Under the pieces are notes generated by a model. It was given only the letters and a program-made list of their open reading frames with translations. It ran no database searches and was not told the DNA's origin. From the NCBI GenBank assembly GCA_900547385.1, contig URGQ01000002.1, positions 124,001 through 188,000 on the forward strand: a stretch of 64,000 nt of DNA. Reading direction: 5' to 3'. Below, in pieces: positions 51,801-60,876 of this stretch (the first letter of the stretch is position 1; every line of letters begins with the position of its first letter). The stretch comes from an uncultured Oscillospiraceae bacterium (lineage in GTDB: Bacteria > Bacillota > Clostridia > Oscillospirales > Ruminococcaceae). Position numbers and translations under genes: made by a program.

Positions 51801-53236
51801 TCAAATGAGTCGATGATCTGGCCGTTTTCTACCTTAACCGCACCAATTTCGATGATGCGCTCACTGGCGTTAGAGAGACCAGTGGTTTCCAGATCGAATA
51901 CAATATATCGACCATCGATTACTGCGTCTGTTTGGCCCTTTACGGCGGGCAGCATGTCATTGATGAAATAGCCTTCGACGCCATAAATCGCCTTAAACTC
52001 AGGATCATCCTTCCGAATCTTATCAACAGCGTTCATGACCTCTGGGAAGGCCTGCACCACGCCGTGGTCGGTAATGGCGATGGCCGGATGCCCCCATTCA
52101 TGGGCACGGTATACCAACTGTTCTGCCGGGGTTACGGCATCCATGGCTGACATGGTGGTGTGCAGATGCAGCTCTACACGCTTTACTGGGGCGTCATCGG
52201 TGATAATGTTCTTCTTGACGGTGTTGATATTGCGAGGACGCATGACCATATCGCGGTCATATTTATCGTAGGAAATATCGCCTTGGCTCAGGATCGTGTC
52301 ACCGACACTGATGGCTTCCAACTTGGCCTTATTGCCAATCTCATCAAATATTTTGAGATTGATGGAGCCGGTATAATCGGTGATCGCGATACTCATGATG
52401 AAGTGGTTATTATCCCGAGTGATGCGGCTTTCCGTAGAAAAAACATCACCCCAAATAACCGCTGAACCGGTATCCAGTGCCAAACCGGAAATGGGCATGG
52501 GGGAGCCTTTAATTAGACGGTAATTGCCTACAGGCTTTTTGCTGCTTTCCTCATAAGGGGTATCCGCTTTTTCTCGCTTAGGGGTATGGGGTTTGGGAGA
52601 TGTCTTTGGCGCTGCAGGAGCAAAAGCGCTCTCTTCCTGTAGCGGCTTCGACAAAGGAGTAGCATCTTCCCACGGAGGTGCCTCTTCCGGAATGGGAGGA
52701 GTCTCCGGGATATAGTCATCTACTACAGTTGGTCTCGGATCTATGGGTTTCAGCTCGTAATCCGGAACGGGAATAAAACTAACCTGCGGCCGTATACCAA
52801 ATAACGCTTCTGCTTGTGCGGCAATTTTCCCTGGCAAAGCAAGTGGCTCCAGAAATGTCACCGTTTGTTCCGGCAGTCTAACTGTAAAGCACCTGTTATC
52901 ATACATAATCTCTGCCCGGCGAAAAAAGCCATTGACGGGAACATTAGCAGCCTTTAGATAGTCTATCACGAGGGAAAATGCTTCAGGACCAAGTAACTCA
53001 GATGGATACCGAGCAGAAATGGCAACTGAACGAGCGCTGAGATTCATGGAAAGAATGCGCTGAGCTTCGGCAATTGCTGAATATGGGATAATGCATGGAG
53101 AAGAAAGGGCAACGCGAATGGCATTGTCCTCTGTGGCAATTTGTAACCCTACCACTTCGCTTTCCCGCAGTGGGGCGTTATTGCAGTTTTTTTCTATGTA
53201 TTTACTGAACACATCCTCAAATCTCTGCAAAGCCAT
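48851..53236 (-). CDS. polC: DNA polymerase III PolC
   Basis: 1461 residues. N-terminal domain (1-150), a Pro-rich linker (about 155-235), an OB domain (about 250-340), a PHP domain starting at HLHTTMSAMD (356-365) that is split by the 3'-5' exonuclease (445-610; FDLETTG at 447-453 and HHRADDDA near 587), then the polymerase. A zinc ribbon (CRKC ... CPNC) precedes the active-site segment EPDIDLNF. It is the main replicative polymerase of low-GC Firmicutes. It starts 6 bases after the ispG stop. Confidence 0.97.
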   Translation of the reverse strand: MALQRFEDVFSKYIEKNCNNAPLRESEVVGLQIATEDNAIRVALSSPCIIPYSAIAEAQRILSMNLSARSVAISARYPSELLGPEAFSLVIDYLKAANVPVNGFFRRAEIMYDNRCFTVRLPEQTVTFLEPLALPGKIAAQAEALFGIRPQVSFIPVPDYELKPIDPRPTVVDDYIPETPPIPEEAPPWEDATPLSKPLQEESAFAPAAPKTSPKPHTPKREKADTPYEESSKKPVGNYRLIKGSPMPISGLALDTGSAVIWGDVFSTESRITRDNNHFIMSIAITDYTGSINLKIFDEIGNKAKLEAISVGDTILSQGDISYDKYDRDMVMRPRNINTVKKNIITDDAPVKRVELHLHTTMSAMDAVTPAEQLVYRAHEWGHPAIAITDHGVVQAFPEVMNAVDKIRKDDPEFKAIYGVEGYFINDMLPAVKGQTDAVIDGRYIVFDLETTGLSNASERIIEIGAVKVENGQIIDSFDTFVDPEKAISPEITRLTSITNEMVAGAPTESEALEQFFHFCDGCDIFVAHNADFDMGFLRTAIRRCGREEDPVQIDTLVMGRAMYPELRKHKLDTLAEHMGVEQKHHHRADDDARVLAEIFLKMLDELVAEKKITMVSEINHSIGQQNNTKTHPYHIVLLVQNQVGLKNLYKIISASHLEYFHKKPRIPKSLLVKYREGLLVGSACEAGELYKAIREGKKWAELCDIASFYDYLEIQPLGNNMFMVRDGEVRSEKDIQNFNITVLKLGKQLGIPVVATGDVHFMEQKDARFREILMAGMGFKDADNQAPLFFRTTDQMLKEFDYLPDETAREIVIDNPRKIAESVKYVRPIPKGTFPPSIPGSEEDLIRITTTRAKEMYGDPLPEIVEKRLNRELDSITKHGFAVLYMIAQKLIYRSNEEGYQVGSRGSVGSSFVATMAGISEVNPLAPHYLCRKCKHSEFITDGSYGSGFDLPHKKCPNCGIEMYQDGHEIPFETFLGFDGDKEPDIDLNFANEYQSRAHRYTEELFGRDHVFKAGTISTVKDKTAFGYVKHFLEERGQTVTNAEENRLIQGCTGVKRTTGQHPGGMVVIPNDYEVYDFCPVQHPADDPNSDIITTHFDFHSLHDTILKLDELGHVVPTLYKHLEDYTGLKINDTPTNDPAVYTLFTSCEALGITLDDIGIANGTLALPEMGTGFVRGMLLEAKPKTFSDLLQISGLSHGTAVWLGNAQDLIRNGTCTISEVIGTRDSIMTYLLHHGMEPKLAFKIMEITRKGKAPKLLTDEMKQDMLAHDVPPWYIDSCLKIQYMFPKAHAAAYVIAAVRLGWFKVYRPREFYAVYFTSRGDDFDANTAILGSAAVKQKILSLTAKGNDISQKESDQLETLQVTYEMLLRGIELLPVDLYQSDATLYRLEGDKLRLPFTALKGLGAAAATSLAEAGKKGPYLSIDDLTTRAGVSKTVIDLLREHGSLTSLPESSQISFFG

Positions 53237-53242
53237 TCTCCT

Positions 53243-54292
53243 TTACAGCTTTTCAACTTCATCCAGTAGAGTATTTATTACTTGCTCGGGTGAAACCTTA
53301 TACAGCGGTTTGCCCTTTGCAAAAAACAAAAACTCCCCATTGCCGCCAGCAATGCCGATATCAGCATCAGCGGCTTCACCAGGGCCATTGACCGCACAGC
53401 CCATTACAGCAACTTTAATGTCCTTATGTACTGCGGAAAGTACATGCTCCGCTTCCTCTGCAATTCGGAGCAAATCGACTTGGCAGCGGCCGCAGGTGGG
53501 GCAGGATATAAATTGTACCCGACCGTGATCCAAGCCAAGCGCAGCCAATAAATCCCTGGCGGCATATACCTCCCGTACAGGATCAGCAGTGAGTGATACA
53601 CGAACTGTATCGCCTATGCCTTCGCACAGCAGCGCTCCAAGAGCGGCACTGGATTTGATAATCCCCATGCGTTCGGTACCGGCTTCTGTCACACCTAGGT
53701 GCAGCGGGCAGTCCACCTTTTGCGCCAGCAGTCTGTTCGCTTCCACCGTTGTAATGGTATCGCTGGACTTAATGGCAACAAGATAATCGGTAAAATGCTC
53801 GTCCTCCAGCAGCTGAATATGCCTTAATGCCGATTCCACCAGTGCTTCCGCGCTGGGGCGGCCGTATTTTTGCAGAATATCCTTTTCCAGCGATCCGCTG
53901 TTAACACCAATCCTAATGGGGATATGTCGATCACGGCAGGCTTCTACCACGGCATGAACGCGATCACTTCCGCCAATGTTGCCTGGATTGATTCGGACTT
54001 TATCAATGCCGGCTTTAACTGCTGCAATTGCCAGCCGATAATCGAACTGAATATCGGCGACCAGTGGGATATCCACTTCATTTTTGATAGAGGAGATTAA
54101 CCTGATATCATCCATGGTTGGAATGGCCAGGCGTACAATATCGCAGCCAGCCTCTTTTAATGCCAGAGCTTGAGCAACATTGGCTGCGACATCTGAGGGA
54201 GCGGCACACAGCATAGACTGCACCGCTATGGGATGGCCAGAACCGATCGCTATATCACCAACATGGACTGTATTTGTTGTTCTGCGCTGCAT
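53243..54292 (-). CDS. ispG: (E)-4-hydroxy-3-methylbut-2-enyl-diphosphate synthase
   Basis: 349 residues from the ATG at 54292 after GGGAGG. TIM-barrel start (VHVGDIAIGSGHPIAVQSM) and C-terminal 4Fe-4S ligands in ISCPTCGRCQ and VMGCAVNGPGEA. It makes HMBPP in the MEP isoprenoid pathway. It lies between rseP and polC, as in other Firmicutes. Confidence 0.96.
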   Translation of the reverse strand: MQRRTTNTVHVGDIAIGSGHPIAVQSMLCAAPSDVAANVAQALALKEAGCDIVRLAIPTMDDIRLISSIKNEVDIPLVADIQFDYRLAIAAVKAGIDKVRINPGNIGGSDRVHAVVEACRDRHIPIRIGVNSGSLEKDILQKYGRPSAEALVESALRHIQLLEDEHFTDYLVAIKSSDTITTVEANRLLAQKVDCPLHLGVTEAGTERMGIIKSSAALGALLCEGIGDTVRVSLTADPVREVYAARDLLAALGLDHGRVQFISCPTCGRCQVDLLRIAEEAEHVLSAVHKDIKVAVMGCAVNGPGEAADADIGIAGGNGEFLFFAKGKPLYKVSPEQVINTLLDEVEKL

Positions 54293-54312
54293 GGTACTTC
54301 CCTCCCCTGCTT

Positions 54313-55365
54313 TTAATGAATGAGCTTTATTATATCGCTGAATGTGACGATGGCAATAAGTCCCAACAGCAGAATAATGCCAATGCGGTGTACCCATGCT
54401 TCAAACCTTAGAGGTACAGGCCGGCGGAGGATCATTTCAATAAGAACGAACAGGATGCGTCCTCCATCCAATGCCGGCAGAGGCAGCAAATTAAATACAC
54501 CAACATTGATGGTGATATAGGCCACAAGCAGCAGGAAAGAACGAAGCCCCTGCGAAGATGCCTGTGAGATAATCGTCGCAGTGCCCACTGGACCGCTGAT
54601 TGCCTGCAAGCCATATCGGCCAGTAAAGACATCAATGACAGAATACCACACCTGCTTAACGAGGGAGAAGGTCCAGTGCCATGCATAGGTGATGGTATTG
54701 CTGAAATTCACCGGTTCGCCAAGGAATTTGAAGTCCATGTGCATCCCTGTAATGCCATCGGAGAGCTCCTCGGTTCTAAATGGAACGGTGACCTCCATCA
54801 CCTCGCCGTCACGGATCAGGGTAAAATCAATTGTGCCATCCTGGTCACGAAGCATTTGAAAGGTAGCATCGCCATAAAATCGGGTGTTGTAACCATTTAC
54901 CTTGATGATCTCATCACCGGCTTGCAGATAATTGGCAGAAACGGAATCCTCATCAAATACTGCTACCGTTGTGGTGCCGATGAGTCCGGACATGGCGGTG
55001 ACAACGATGAGAATGATAAAACCAAGGATCACATTCATGACGGCGCCTGCAGCCATAATAATAAACCGCTGCCAGGCTGGTTTTTCATACAGTGGGCCGC
55101 CCTCTGCCGCGGAAACAATTTTCTCACGGACAACTGCACCGCTTCCAGCGTCATCCTCTCCTTCCATGGCCACATAGCCGCCGATGGGAAACGCCCGAAT
55201 GGTATACTGTGTACCGCGTTTAATGCGGCTCCACAGCTTCGGCCCCATACCAAAGGAAAACTCCTCCACTTTTACATGAAAGAGCTTGGCAAAGAGAAAA
55301 TGGCCGCTTTCGTGCAGCATGATGATAACGCCAAAGACCAAAATGGTGAGAATAACGGTTTTCAA
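54313..55365 (-). CDS. rseP: Site-2 intramembrane metalloprotease RseP
   Basis: 350 residues. HExxH zinc motif in MLHESGHFLFAK near residue 18, a PDZ domain in the middle (YLQAGDEIIKVNGYN), and the second conserved motif NLLPLPALDGGRI near 297 that supplies the third zinc ligand. About four membrane helices. It cuts anti-sigma factors or signal peptides within the membrane. Confidence 0.95.
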   Translation of the reverse strand: MKTVILTILVFGVIIMLHESGHFLFAKLFHVKVEEFSFGMGPKLWSRIKRGTQYTIRAFPIGGYVAMEGEDDAGSGAVVREKIVSAAEGGPLYEKPAWQRFIIMAAGAVMNVILGFIILIVVTAMSGLIGTTTVAVFDEDSVSANYLQAGDEIIKVNGYNTRFYGDATFQMLRDQDGTIDFTLIRDGEVMEVTVPFRTEELSDGITGMHMDFKFLGEPVNFSNTITYAWHWTFSLVKQVWYSVIDVFTGRYGLQAISGPVGTATIISQASSQGLRSFLLLVAYITINVGVFNLLPLPALDGGRILFVLIEMILRRPVPLRFEAWVHRIGIILLLGLIAIVTFSDIIKLIH

Positions 55366-55380
55366 ATGTGCCTCCTAAGA

Positions 55381-56223
55381 TTAAAAAGCGATGGGCCAGT
55401 AAGTGGCGATGAAATATACCGCCGGGGTGATGAACAGTACGCTGTCAAAGCGATCCAGCACACCGCCGTGGCCCGGCATTAGGTTACCATAGTCTTTAAT
55501 ACTGTATGTACGCTTGATAATGGAGAACGAAAGATCCCCCACAACACTAAGCAGTGCCAGCAGCGGGGTAAGCAAGCAGATACGACCAAAATGAAGAGTA
55601 AGCGGATTGATAAGATAGCCAATCCCCTGCGCAGCCAGCCAGTTGATAAGCGCCATGATACCTATATTGCCCAGAATGGCAAAGACCAAACCGCCAATGA
55701 GCCCCTCCACTGTCTTTTTAGGACTGATCTCCGGGCAGAGCTTATGTTTTCCACACAGCATACCGGTAAAATAGCCACCGATATCACTCCACCAGGCACT
55801 GCCAAGCAGGAAAGCAAGATACAAAATCCCCTGTTCATTACCTAGCTGATCTCGGAGCCGAAGAATCAGACCAAATACGACCGGCAAACCAACTCCCATT
55901 AAAAGGGCGTAAGCACCTTCTCGGATGGTGAACACATTATGGCGTTCCAAAATATATGCAAATACCAGTACGACCAATGCATATACGGCTGGCATGATGT
56001 AGCTTCTGCCATGCGGAATAAGCAGAATAAGAACAGCAAACAACATACTGTAAAGCGTAACACGCCAGTGTTTTTTTGTTAAGCTGGCGGCATGGTGGCC
56101 TTCATAGATGCCGATAACCGCCAGTGCTGTAATAAACAGATTAAAGATGATCGTATCGTAAAACGCAATGGCGACCCCCAGAATGATAAGACCAACCAAT
56201 GCGGAAATGATCCGTGTTTTCAT
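55381..56223 (-). CDS. cdsA: Phosphatidate cytidylyltransferase
   Basis: 280 residues from the ATG at 56223, which overlaps the uppS stop (ATGA). About eight membrane helices and the CDS signature near the C-terminus (IKRTYSIKDYGNLMPGHGG, DRFDS). It makes CDP-diacylglycerol for phospholipids. dxr, which normally lies between cdsA and rseP, is absent; the gap is 15 bases. Confidence 0.95.
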   Translation of the reverse strand: MKTRIISALVGLIILGVAIAFYDTIIFNLFITALAVIGIYEGHHAASLTKKHWRVTLYSMLFAVLILLIPHGRSYIMPAVYALVVLVFAYILERHNVFTIREGAYALLMGVGLPVVFGLILRLRDQLGNEQGILYLAFLLGSAWWSDIGGYFTGMLCGKHKLCPEISPKKTVEGLIGGLVFAILGNIGIMALINWLAAQGIGYLINPLTLHFGRICLLTPLLALLSVVGDLSFSIIKRTYSIKDYGNLMPGHGGVLDRFDSVLFITPAVYFIATYWPIAF

Positions 56224-56963
56224 TTGATTCCTCCAAAGCGGCGGTCCCGCCCGACATATTCCCACAAGGCTTCATTCAGGTGCTGCTGGGTAAAATCTGG
56301 CCACAGTACATCCATAAACACAAATTCAGCATAGGCACTCTGCCATAGCATAAAATTAGAAAGGCGTTTTTCCCCACTAGGCCGGATGATAAGATCCGGA
56401 TCCGGTTGCCCGATAGTATACAAGTATTGCTCCAAATCCGGAAATTCGAGCTGGGTGGCGTTTTTCTTTCCTGTACTGCAGTCCTGCGCTATCATGTGTG
56501 CGGCATGCAGTAGCTCTTCCCTGCCGCCGTAATTAACAGCTAGATTGACCGTAAGATCGGTAAAATGCTCACTGGCCTTTTCCGCCTTATCAATGGCCTT
56601 TTGCAGTCTTTCACTTAGGCGGGCGCGGTCACCGATGATACGCAGACGGATTTCTTCTTTGATATACTGCTCACTGTCATCCAGGTAGTGCTGCAGCATT
56701 TGCATGATGACTGCTACTTCGTGCGCCGGTCGCTTCCAGTTTTCCGTGGAAAAGGCATATACCGTCAAGTAACGAATACCAATTTTTTTGCAGTAGCGGG
56801 CAATGTCCATAAAGACCTCGCTGCCACGGCGGTGTCCATATTCACGAGCCAGTCCGCGTGCCTTGGCCCATCGGCCATTGCCATCCATAATAATGCCGAT
56901 GTGCTGAGGGAGGTATTCTGTCGGGGGCGGTACAGCAGTTTTATCCTTAGGCATATATTCCAT
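56220..56963 (-). CDS. uppS: Undecaprenyl diphosphate synthase
   Basis: 247 residues from ATG 56963 behind GGAGGGAG. UppS features: HIGIIMDGNGRWAKARGL with the catalytic Asp, YAFSTENWKRP, and LIIRPSGEKRLSNF near the end. A cis-prenyltransferase that makes the C55 carrier lipid for the cell wall. Confidence 0.96.
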   Translation of the reverse strand: MEYMPKDKTAVPPPTEYLPQHIGIIMDGNGRWAKARGLAREYGHRRGSEVFMDIARYCKKIGIRYLTVYAFSTENWKRPAHEVAVIMQMLQHYLDDSEQYIKEEIRLRIIGDRARLSERLQKAIDKAEKASEHFTDLTVNLAVNYGGREELLHAAHMIAQDCSTGKKNATQLEFPDLEQYLYTIGQPDPDLIIRPSGEKRLSNFMLWQSAYAEFVFMDVLWPDFTQQHLNEALWEYVGRDRRFGGIK

Positions 56964-56997
56964 TGCTAATCTCCCTCCTGTGCTCAAAAACCAAAAT

Positions 56998-57047
56998 TCA
57001 AAATCAGCCCCACCAACCGGGAACGGCCGGTGAGGCTGACGATTTTT
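56998..57047 (-). terminator. Hairpin between frr and uppS
   Basis: TCAGCC..ACC and GGT.AGGCTGA pair, with an inner CCGG stem; on the minus strand the A/T flanks are ATTTTGAATTTT. Partial read-through is likely because uppS has no clear promoter. Confidence 0.55.
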
Positions 57048-57068
57048 GTGGATGGCCGTAGGTTCCAC

Positions 57069-57623
57069 TTAAACGGACATGATTTCTTTTTCTTTTTCGG
57101 CGGTAATCTTATCGATCTCTGCGATGTACTTGTCAGTAATCTTTTGACAATCATTCTCCAGGTTTTTCAAGTCATCCTCTGTGATCTCGCTGGCTTTCTT
57201 CATCGCTTTCAGTTTATCGTTGGCATCACGGCGGATGGAGCGAATCGCAACCTTGGATTCTTCACCCATCTTGGCGATGCCTTTCGCTAAATCTTTTCTG
57301 CGCTCTTCGGTGAGAGGTGGGAACAAAAGGCGCAGGACAGTACCATCGTTATTGGGATTGATACCAATATCAGAAGCCTGAATGGCCTTCTCAATGGATT
57401 TAAGGGTAGACTTATCGTATGGCTGGATGACCAGTGTACGAGCCTCCGAAACAGATACCGCGGCCAGCTGGTTAACGCGGGTGGGCACGCCATAGTAATC
57501 CACCTCCAGCTTATCCAGCACGGCAGGGTTGGCGCGGCCGGCACGGATGGCAGCCAGTTCCTCACGCAGGACGGAAATGGTTTTGGTCATTTTCTCTTCA
57601 TGCAGTTTTAGTTCGGGGTTCAT
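57069..57623 (-). CDS. frr: Ribosome recycling factor
   Basis: 184 residues, the usual length. [22 protein letters not shown] near the start and [20 protein letters not shown] in the C-terminal part are the family's best-conserved blocks. It splits post-termination ribosomes with EF-G. It starts 4 bases after the pyrH stop. Confidence 0.97.
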   Translation of the reverse strand: MNPELKLHEEKMTKTISVLREELAAIRAGRANPAVLDKLEVDYYGVPTRVNQLAAVSVSEARTLVIQPYDKSTLKSIEKAIQASDIGINPNNDGTVLRLLFPPLTEERRKDLAKGIAKMGEESKVAIRSIRRDANDKLKAMKKASEITEDDLKNLENDCQKITDKYIAEIDKITAEKEKEIMSV

Positions 57624-57627
57624 TATT

Positions 57628-58359
57628 TTATGCCTCCTTCACAATTGTTCCAATATCATAGCCGCACAGCGCACGGCAAATATTCTCGGGATCAGAAAGA
57701 TCAAATACTACGATCGGGATTTTGCTTTCGCGGCAGAGAGACGCTGCTGTCATATCCATCACATTAAGATTCTGCGCCAGCACCTGCGAAAAGCTGACGG
57801 TGCTGTACCTCTTGGCATCGGGGTACTTCTTAGGGTCTTTGTCATAAACACCATCCACCATGGTAGCCTTCAGAATCGCATCGGCATCGATTTCAGCAGC
57901 TCTCAGCGCGGCGGCTGTATCGGTGGAAAAGAACGGATTGCCCGTGCCGCAGCCAAAGATCACAACACGGTCTTTTTCCATGTGCCGTACCGCACGGTTG
58001 CGGATATAGGGCTCCGCGAACTGTTCCATGGTTATAGCGGTCTGAACGCGCACCGGCACATCCAGCGATTCCAGTGCATCGGCCAGGGCCAACGCGTTGA
58101 TAACGGTAGCCAGCATACCCATGTGGTCTGCACGAGTCCTGTCCATTTTACCGCTGGAGCGGCCACGCCAAAAGTTGCCGCCGCCGACAACGATGCCCAT
58201 CTGTACTCCCAATGTTTGGACTGCGGTTTTTATATTTTTGCAGATCTCCAGCACCACATCATAATTGATGCCATTCCCCTGCTGCCCGGCAAGAGCTTCT
58301 CCGCTCAGCTTCAGAATCACACGCTTATAGCGAACTTCCAACGGACTGTAACGACCCAA
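57628..58359 (-). CDS. pyrH: Uridylate kinase
   Basis: 243 residues from a TTG at 58359, chosen because AAAGGGGG sits 8 bases upstream and the protein then begins just before the conserved [44 protein letters not shown] and [10 protein letters not shown] follow. Amino-acid-kinase fold; makes UDP from UMP. It usually follows tsf, which is not here; apbE is upstream instead. Confidence 0.94.
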   Translation of the reverse strand: MGRYSPLEVRYKRVILKLSGEALAGQQGNGINYDVVLEICKNIKTAVQTLGVQMGIVVGGGNFWRGRSSGKMDRTRADHMGMLATVINALALADALESLDVPVRVQTAITMEQFAEPYIRNRAVRHMEKDRVVIFGCGTGNPFFSTDTAAALRAAEIDADAILKATMVDGVYDKDPKKYPDAKRYSTVSFSQVLAQNLNVMDMTAASLCRESKIPIVVFDLSDPENICRALCGYDIGTIVKEA

Positions 58360-58399
58360 TCTGTATTCCCCCTTTGGTTGATACCGCTGCTTCTTAACT

Positions 58400-58428
58400 A
58401 TTATACATGAATGAATCAAATCAGTAAA
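58400..58428 (-). promoter_or_regulatory. Promoter for pyrH-frr
   Basis: Minus strand -35 TTTACT (58428-58423), 17-base spacer, -10 TATAAT (58405-58400). It starts the pyrH-to-polC gene run. Confidence 0.72.
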
Positions 58429-58457
58429 GAGCAATCAAAAGATAAATTTTGAACAGT

Positions 58458-59546
58458 TTATTTCAAAAGGCCGTCAGCACCGCCACGATCCCGCAACAGC
58501 GGGATCATTCCATCAGTACATTCTACTGTTCCGTCCGCGAAGATCCACATGGCCTCCCAGCCCATTTTTTCCGCCATAGCACGGGAATCCGCATATGGAA
58601 GGGTATACAGTGTTGTGGATGCAAGGTCAGCAATACCGCTATCCGGGATGATAACAGTGACACCTCGGTAATAAGCAGCAGGCATCAGGGTGTCTGGATC
58701 GATAATGTGGTGAACACGCTGTTTTCCTACCATATAGTAGCGCTGGTAGTCTCCGCTGGTAACTACGCAGGTATTATTGACATATGCCACATCAATGGAA
58801 TTGCCGCCGCCCAGTTCTTCCGCCGTAAAGGGATCCTGAATTCCAATGCCCCAGCTGGAACGAATACCGTCAAGGGGTGGATCGGCGGCCACTACATTGC
58901 CACCGGCACTAACAATAAAGGAGGTGAAACCGGCATCGTAGGCTTCCTGGCACGCCAGCTGCGTGGCATACCCTTTGGCTACAGCGCCAACATCGAGGCT
59001 CATGCCTTCCTTTGCTAAATACACTGTTCCTGCTTCCCTATCCACAATGACATCTTCAATATTACACACTGGGAGCTTTTCCATCAATGATTCTATCTTA
59101 GGCAACTTGGCATCGGTGGGGTCAGCAGAGTAGCGTTCCATATAATTGTGCCAAATAGATAGCACGGGCCCCAGCGCAATATTTACTTTTCCATCGGTTT
59201 TTCCATACCACTCTTGGCAAAATTCGATAAGGTCAAGTATTTCTTCTCGTACCGGAACAGGCTGGATTCCAGCATTATCATTGATAGTTTTGAGATTATT
59301 TTCATCGCTATATTCATAGTAGATATCATACAACTGGCTCAGTTCCTCCATGCGGGACTTAATCTGCCCCGCATACCGCGAAAATTCCTCCTCGGTCTTG
59401 CAGTATCCCACGATCTGCACCACCGTATCAAAGGTCCCGTAGAACTGGGCGGAATATTTGGTGTAGCCGGTATCGGGCGTCTTTTGGACGCCGCATCCGG
59501 GCAGCAGCAGGAACACCGCCGTCAGCAAAGCAATCAGTTTTTTCAT
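58458..59546 (-). CDS. apbE: FAD:protein FMN transferase, lipoprotein ApbE
   Basis: 362 residues. Signal peptide with lipobox LLPGC (Cys18), so it acts outside the membrane. ApbE features: YGTFDTVVQIVGY near the start, DVGAVAKGYATQLAC near 200, SAGGNVVA near 225, and ASTTLYTLPYADSRAMA with metal ligands near the end. It attaches FMN through a phosphoester to a Thr in target proteins such as RnfG, NqrC or extracellular flavoproteins. It is divergent from two lipoproteins that may be its targets. Confidence 0.93.
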   Translation of the reverse strand: MKKLIALLTAVFLLLPGCGVQKTPDTGYTKYSAQFYGTFDTVVQIVGYCKTEEEFSRYAGQIKSRMEELSQLYDIYYEYSDENNLKTINDNAGIQPVPVREEILDLIEFCQEWYGKTDGKVNIALGPVLSIWHNYMERYSADPTDAKLPKIESLMEKLPVCNIEDVIVDREAGTVYLAKEGMSLDVGAVAKGYATQLACQEAYDAGFTSFIVSAGGNVVAADPPLDGIRSSWGIGIQDPFTAEELGGGNSIDVAYVNNTCVVTSGDYQRYYMVGKQRVHHIIDPDTLMPAAYYRGVTVIIPDSGIADLASTTLYTLPYADSRAMAEKMGWEAMWIFADGTVECTDGMIPLLRDRGGADGLLK

Positions 59547-59720
59547 CTTGAACTCTCCGTTTCTTGTCTTTCTTTATATTCTACAATTCTTATGGCATAA
59601 AATCAATCTTTGTATTTCCTCCTCATACAGTTATAGTCATTCGTGTGCTGTAACAATTAACAGATATACGGATTATCGAATTAGAAAATACAGCATTTTA
59701 ACAAAAAAATTATAGGCATC

Positions 59721-59749
59721 TTGCAGAATAACTTGTAAAATAGTATAAT
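59721..59749 (+). promoter_or_regulatory. Promoter for the two-domain lipoprotein
   Basis: TTGCAG (59721-59726), 17-base spacer, TATAAT (59744-59749). The leader holds GTATCG...CGATAC, a possible stabilising stem, and AAGGAGG before the ATG. Confidence 0.8.
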
Positions 59750-59805
59750 AAACAAGTATCGAACAAAAAACAAAACGATACATACTTTTCAAGGAGGAAA
59801 AGAAA

Positions 59806-60855
59806 ATGAAAAAGTTTATTGCAATGCTTCTGGTTGCGATGATGGCTCTTTCTCTGGTAGCCTGCGGCAATGATCCCGCTCCTACTCCTGATCCCGAGCC
59901 CACCGCTTCCACCTACAAGACTGGTCTGGGCATGGATGTTTCCATGAGCGGCACTGATGCCGAGGATGAGGATCCTGCCAAGACTCAGGCTGATGTTACT
60001 GTTTGCGAGGCTACCTTCGATAAGGATGGTAAGATCGTTGCCATCTCCTTTGATGTAGTTCAGGCGAAGGCTACCGTTGACGCTGACGGCGTTGTTACTG
60101 TTGCCGAGGATGTCAAGACCAAGAGCGAGCTGGGCGATGACTACAACATGAAGAAGTATGCCAACCCCGCCGCTGTCGGTGAGTGGTATGAGCAGGCTGC
60201 TGCCCTGGAAGCTTACTGCATCGGTAAGACCGCTGCCGAGGTTGCCGCTATGGAGCTGGGCCCCAATGCCCATGACCACACCGACACCCCCGCTGTGGAG
60301 GAGCTGAAGTCCACCTGCACCATCTCTGTTACCGCTTTCCTCAATGCGCTGACCAAGGCTTATGACAATGCTACCACTGAGTACACTGGCTATGCTAAGG
60401 CTGGCCTGGGCATGGTAACCAACATGAGCGGCACCGATGCTGAGGATGAGGATCCCGCTAAGACTCAGGCTGATGTCACTGCTGTCGCGCTGGCTTTGGA
60501 TGCCGAGGGCAAGATCGTTGCCATCTCCATCGATGTTGTTCAGGCTAAGGCTGAGGTTACTGAGGGTGAAGTGACCGTGGCTGAGAATGTCAAGACCAAG
60601 CGTGAGCTGGGCGATGACTACAACATGAAGAAGTATGCTACCCCTGCTGCTGTTGGTGAGTGGTATGAGCAGGCCAATGCTTTTGAAGCTTACTGCATTG
60701 GTAAGACTGCCGATGAGGTTGCTGGCATGCCTTTGGGCGAGAACGCTCACGGCTATACCGATGCTCCCGCTGCTGAGGAGCTCAAGAGCACCTGCACCAT
60801 CTCCGTTACTGCTTTCCTTAACGCCATCGCTAAGGCTGCTGTTAACGCGAAATAA
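59806..60855 (+). CDS. Lipoprotein with two tandem FMN-binding-like domains (SxCTIS motif)
   Basis: 349 residues. Lipobox LVAC (Cys20), Pro/Asp linker, then two near-identical ~155-residue repeats (about 36-188 and 195-349). Each has a GLGM start, a DGKIVAIS strand, KxELGDDYNMKKY, GEWYEQ, EAYCIGKT and ends in ELKSTCTISVTAFLNA. The last block lines up with the SGATxS flavinylation motif and following helix of FMN-bind domains, with Gly-Ala replaced by Thr-Cys and the acceptor Thr kept (Thr172, Thr331). Codon use is strongly skewed to GCT, GTT, AAG and CTG, which suggests very high expression. No family is recognised with certainty; a flavoprotein role is inference from the motif and the divergent apbE. 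Confidence 0.7.
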   Translation: MKKFIAMLLVAMMALSLVACGNDPAPTPDPEPTASTYKTGLGMDVSMSGTDAEDEDPAKTQADVTVCEATFDKDGKIVAISFDVVQAKATVDADGVVTVAEDVKTKSELGDDYNMKKYANPAAVGEWYEQAAALEAYCIGKTAAEVAAMELGPNAHDHTDTPAVEELKSTCTISVTAFLNALTKAYDNATTEYTGYAKAGLGMVTNMSGTDAEDEDPAKTQADVTAVALALDAEGKIVAISIDVVQAKAEVTEGEVTVAENVKTKRELGDDYNMKKYATPAAVGEWYEQANAFEAYCIGKTADEVAGMPLGENAHGYTDAPAAEELKSTCTISVTAFLNAIAKAAVNAK

Positions 60856-60876
60856 TCTTATTGCTTAAATAAAATG

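Noticed and set aside
59710..60750. Minus-strand frame of about 345 codons opposite the two-domain lipoprotein
   Set aside because: Repetitive Leu/Gly/Ser sequence caused by the skewed codons and internal repeat of the plus-strand gene.
59930..60850. Tandem repeat as CRISPR or mobile element
   Set aside because: The repeat unit is a coding domain of about 480 bases in one frame.
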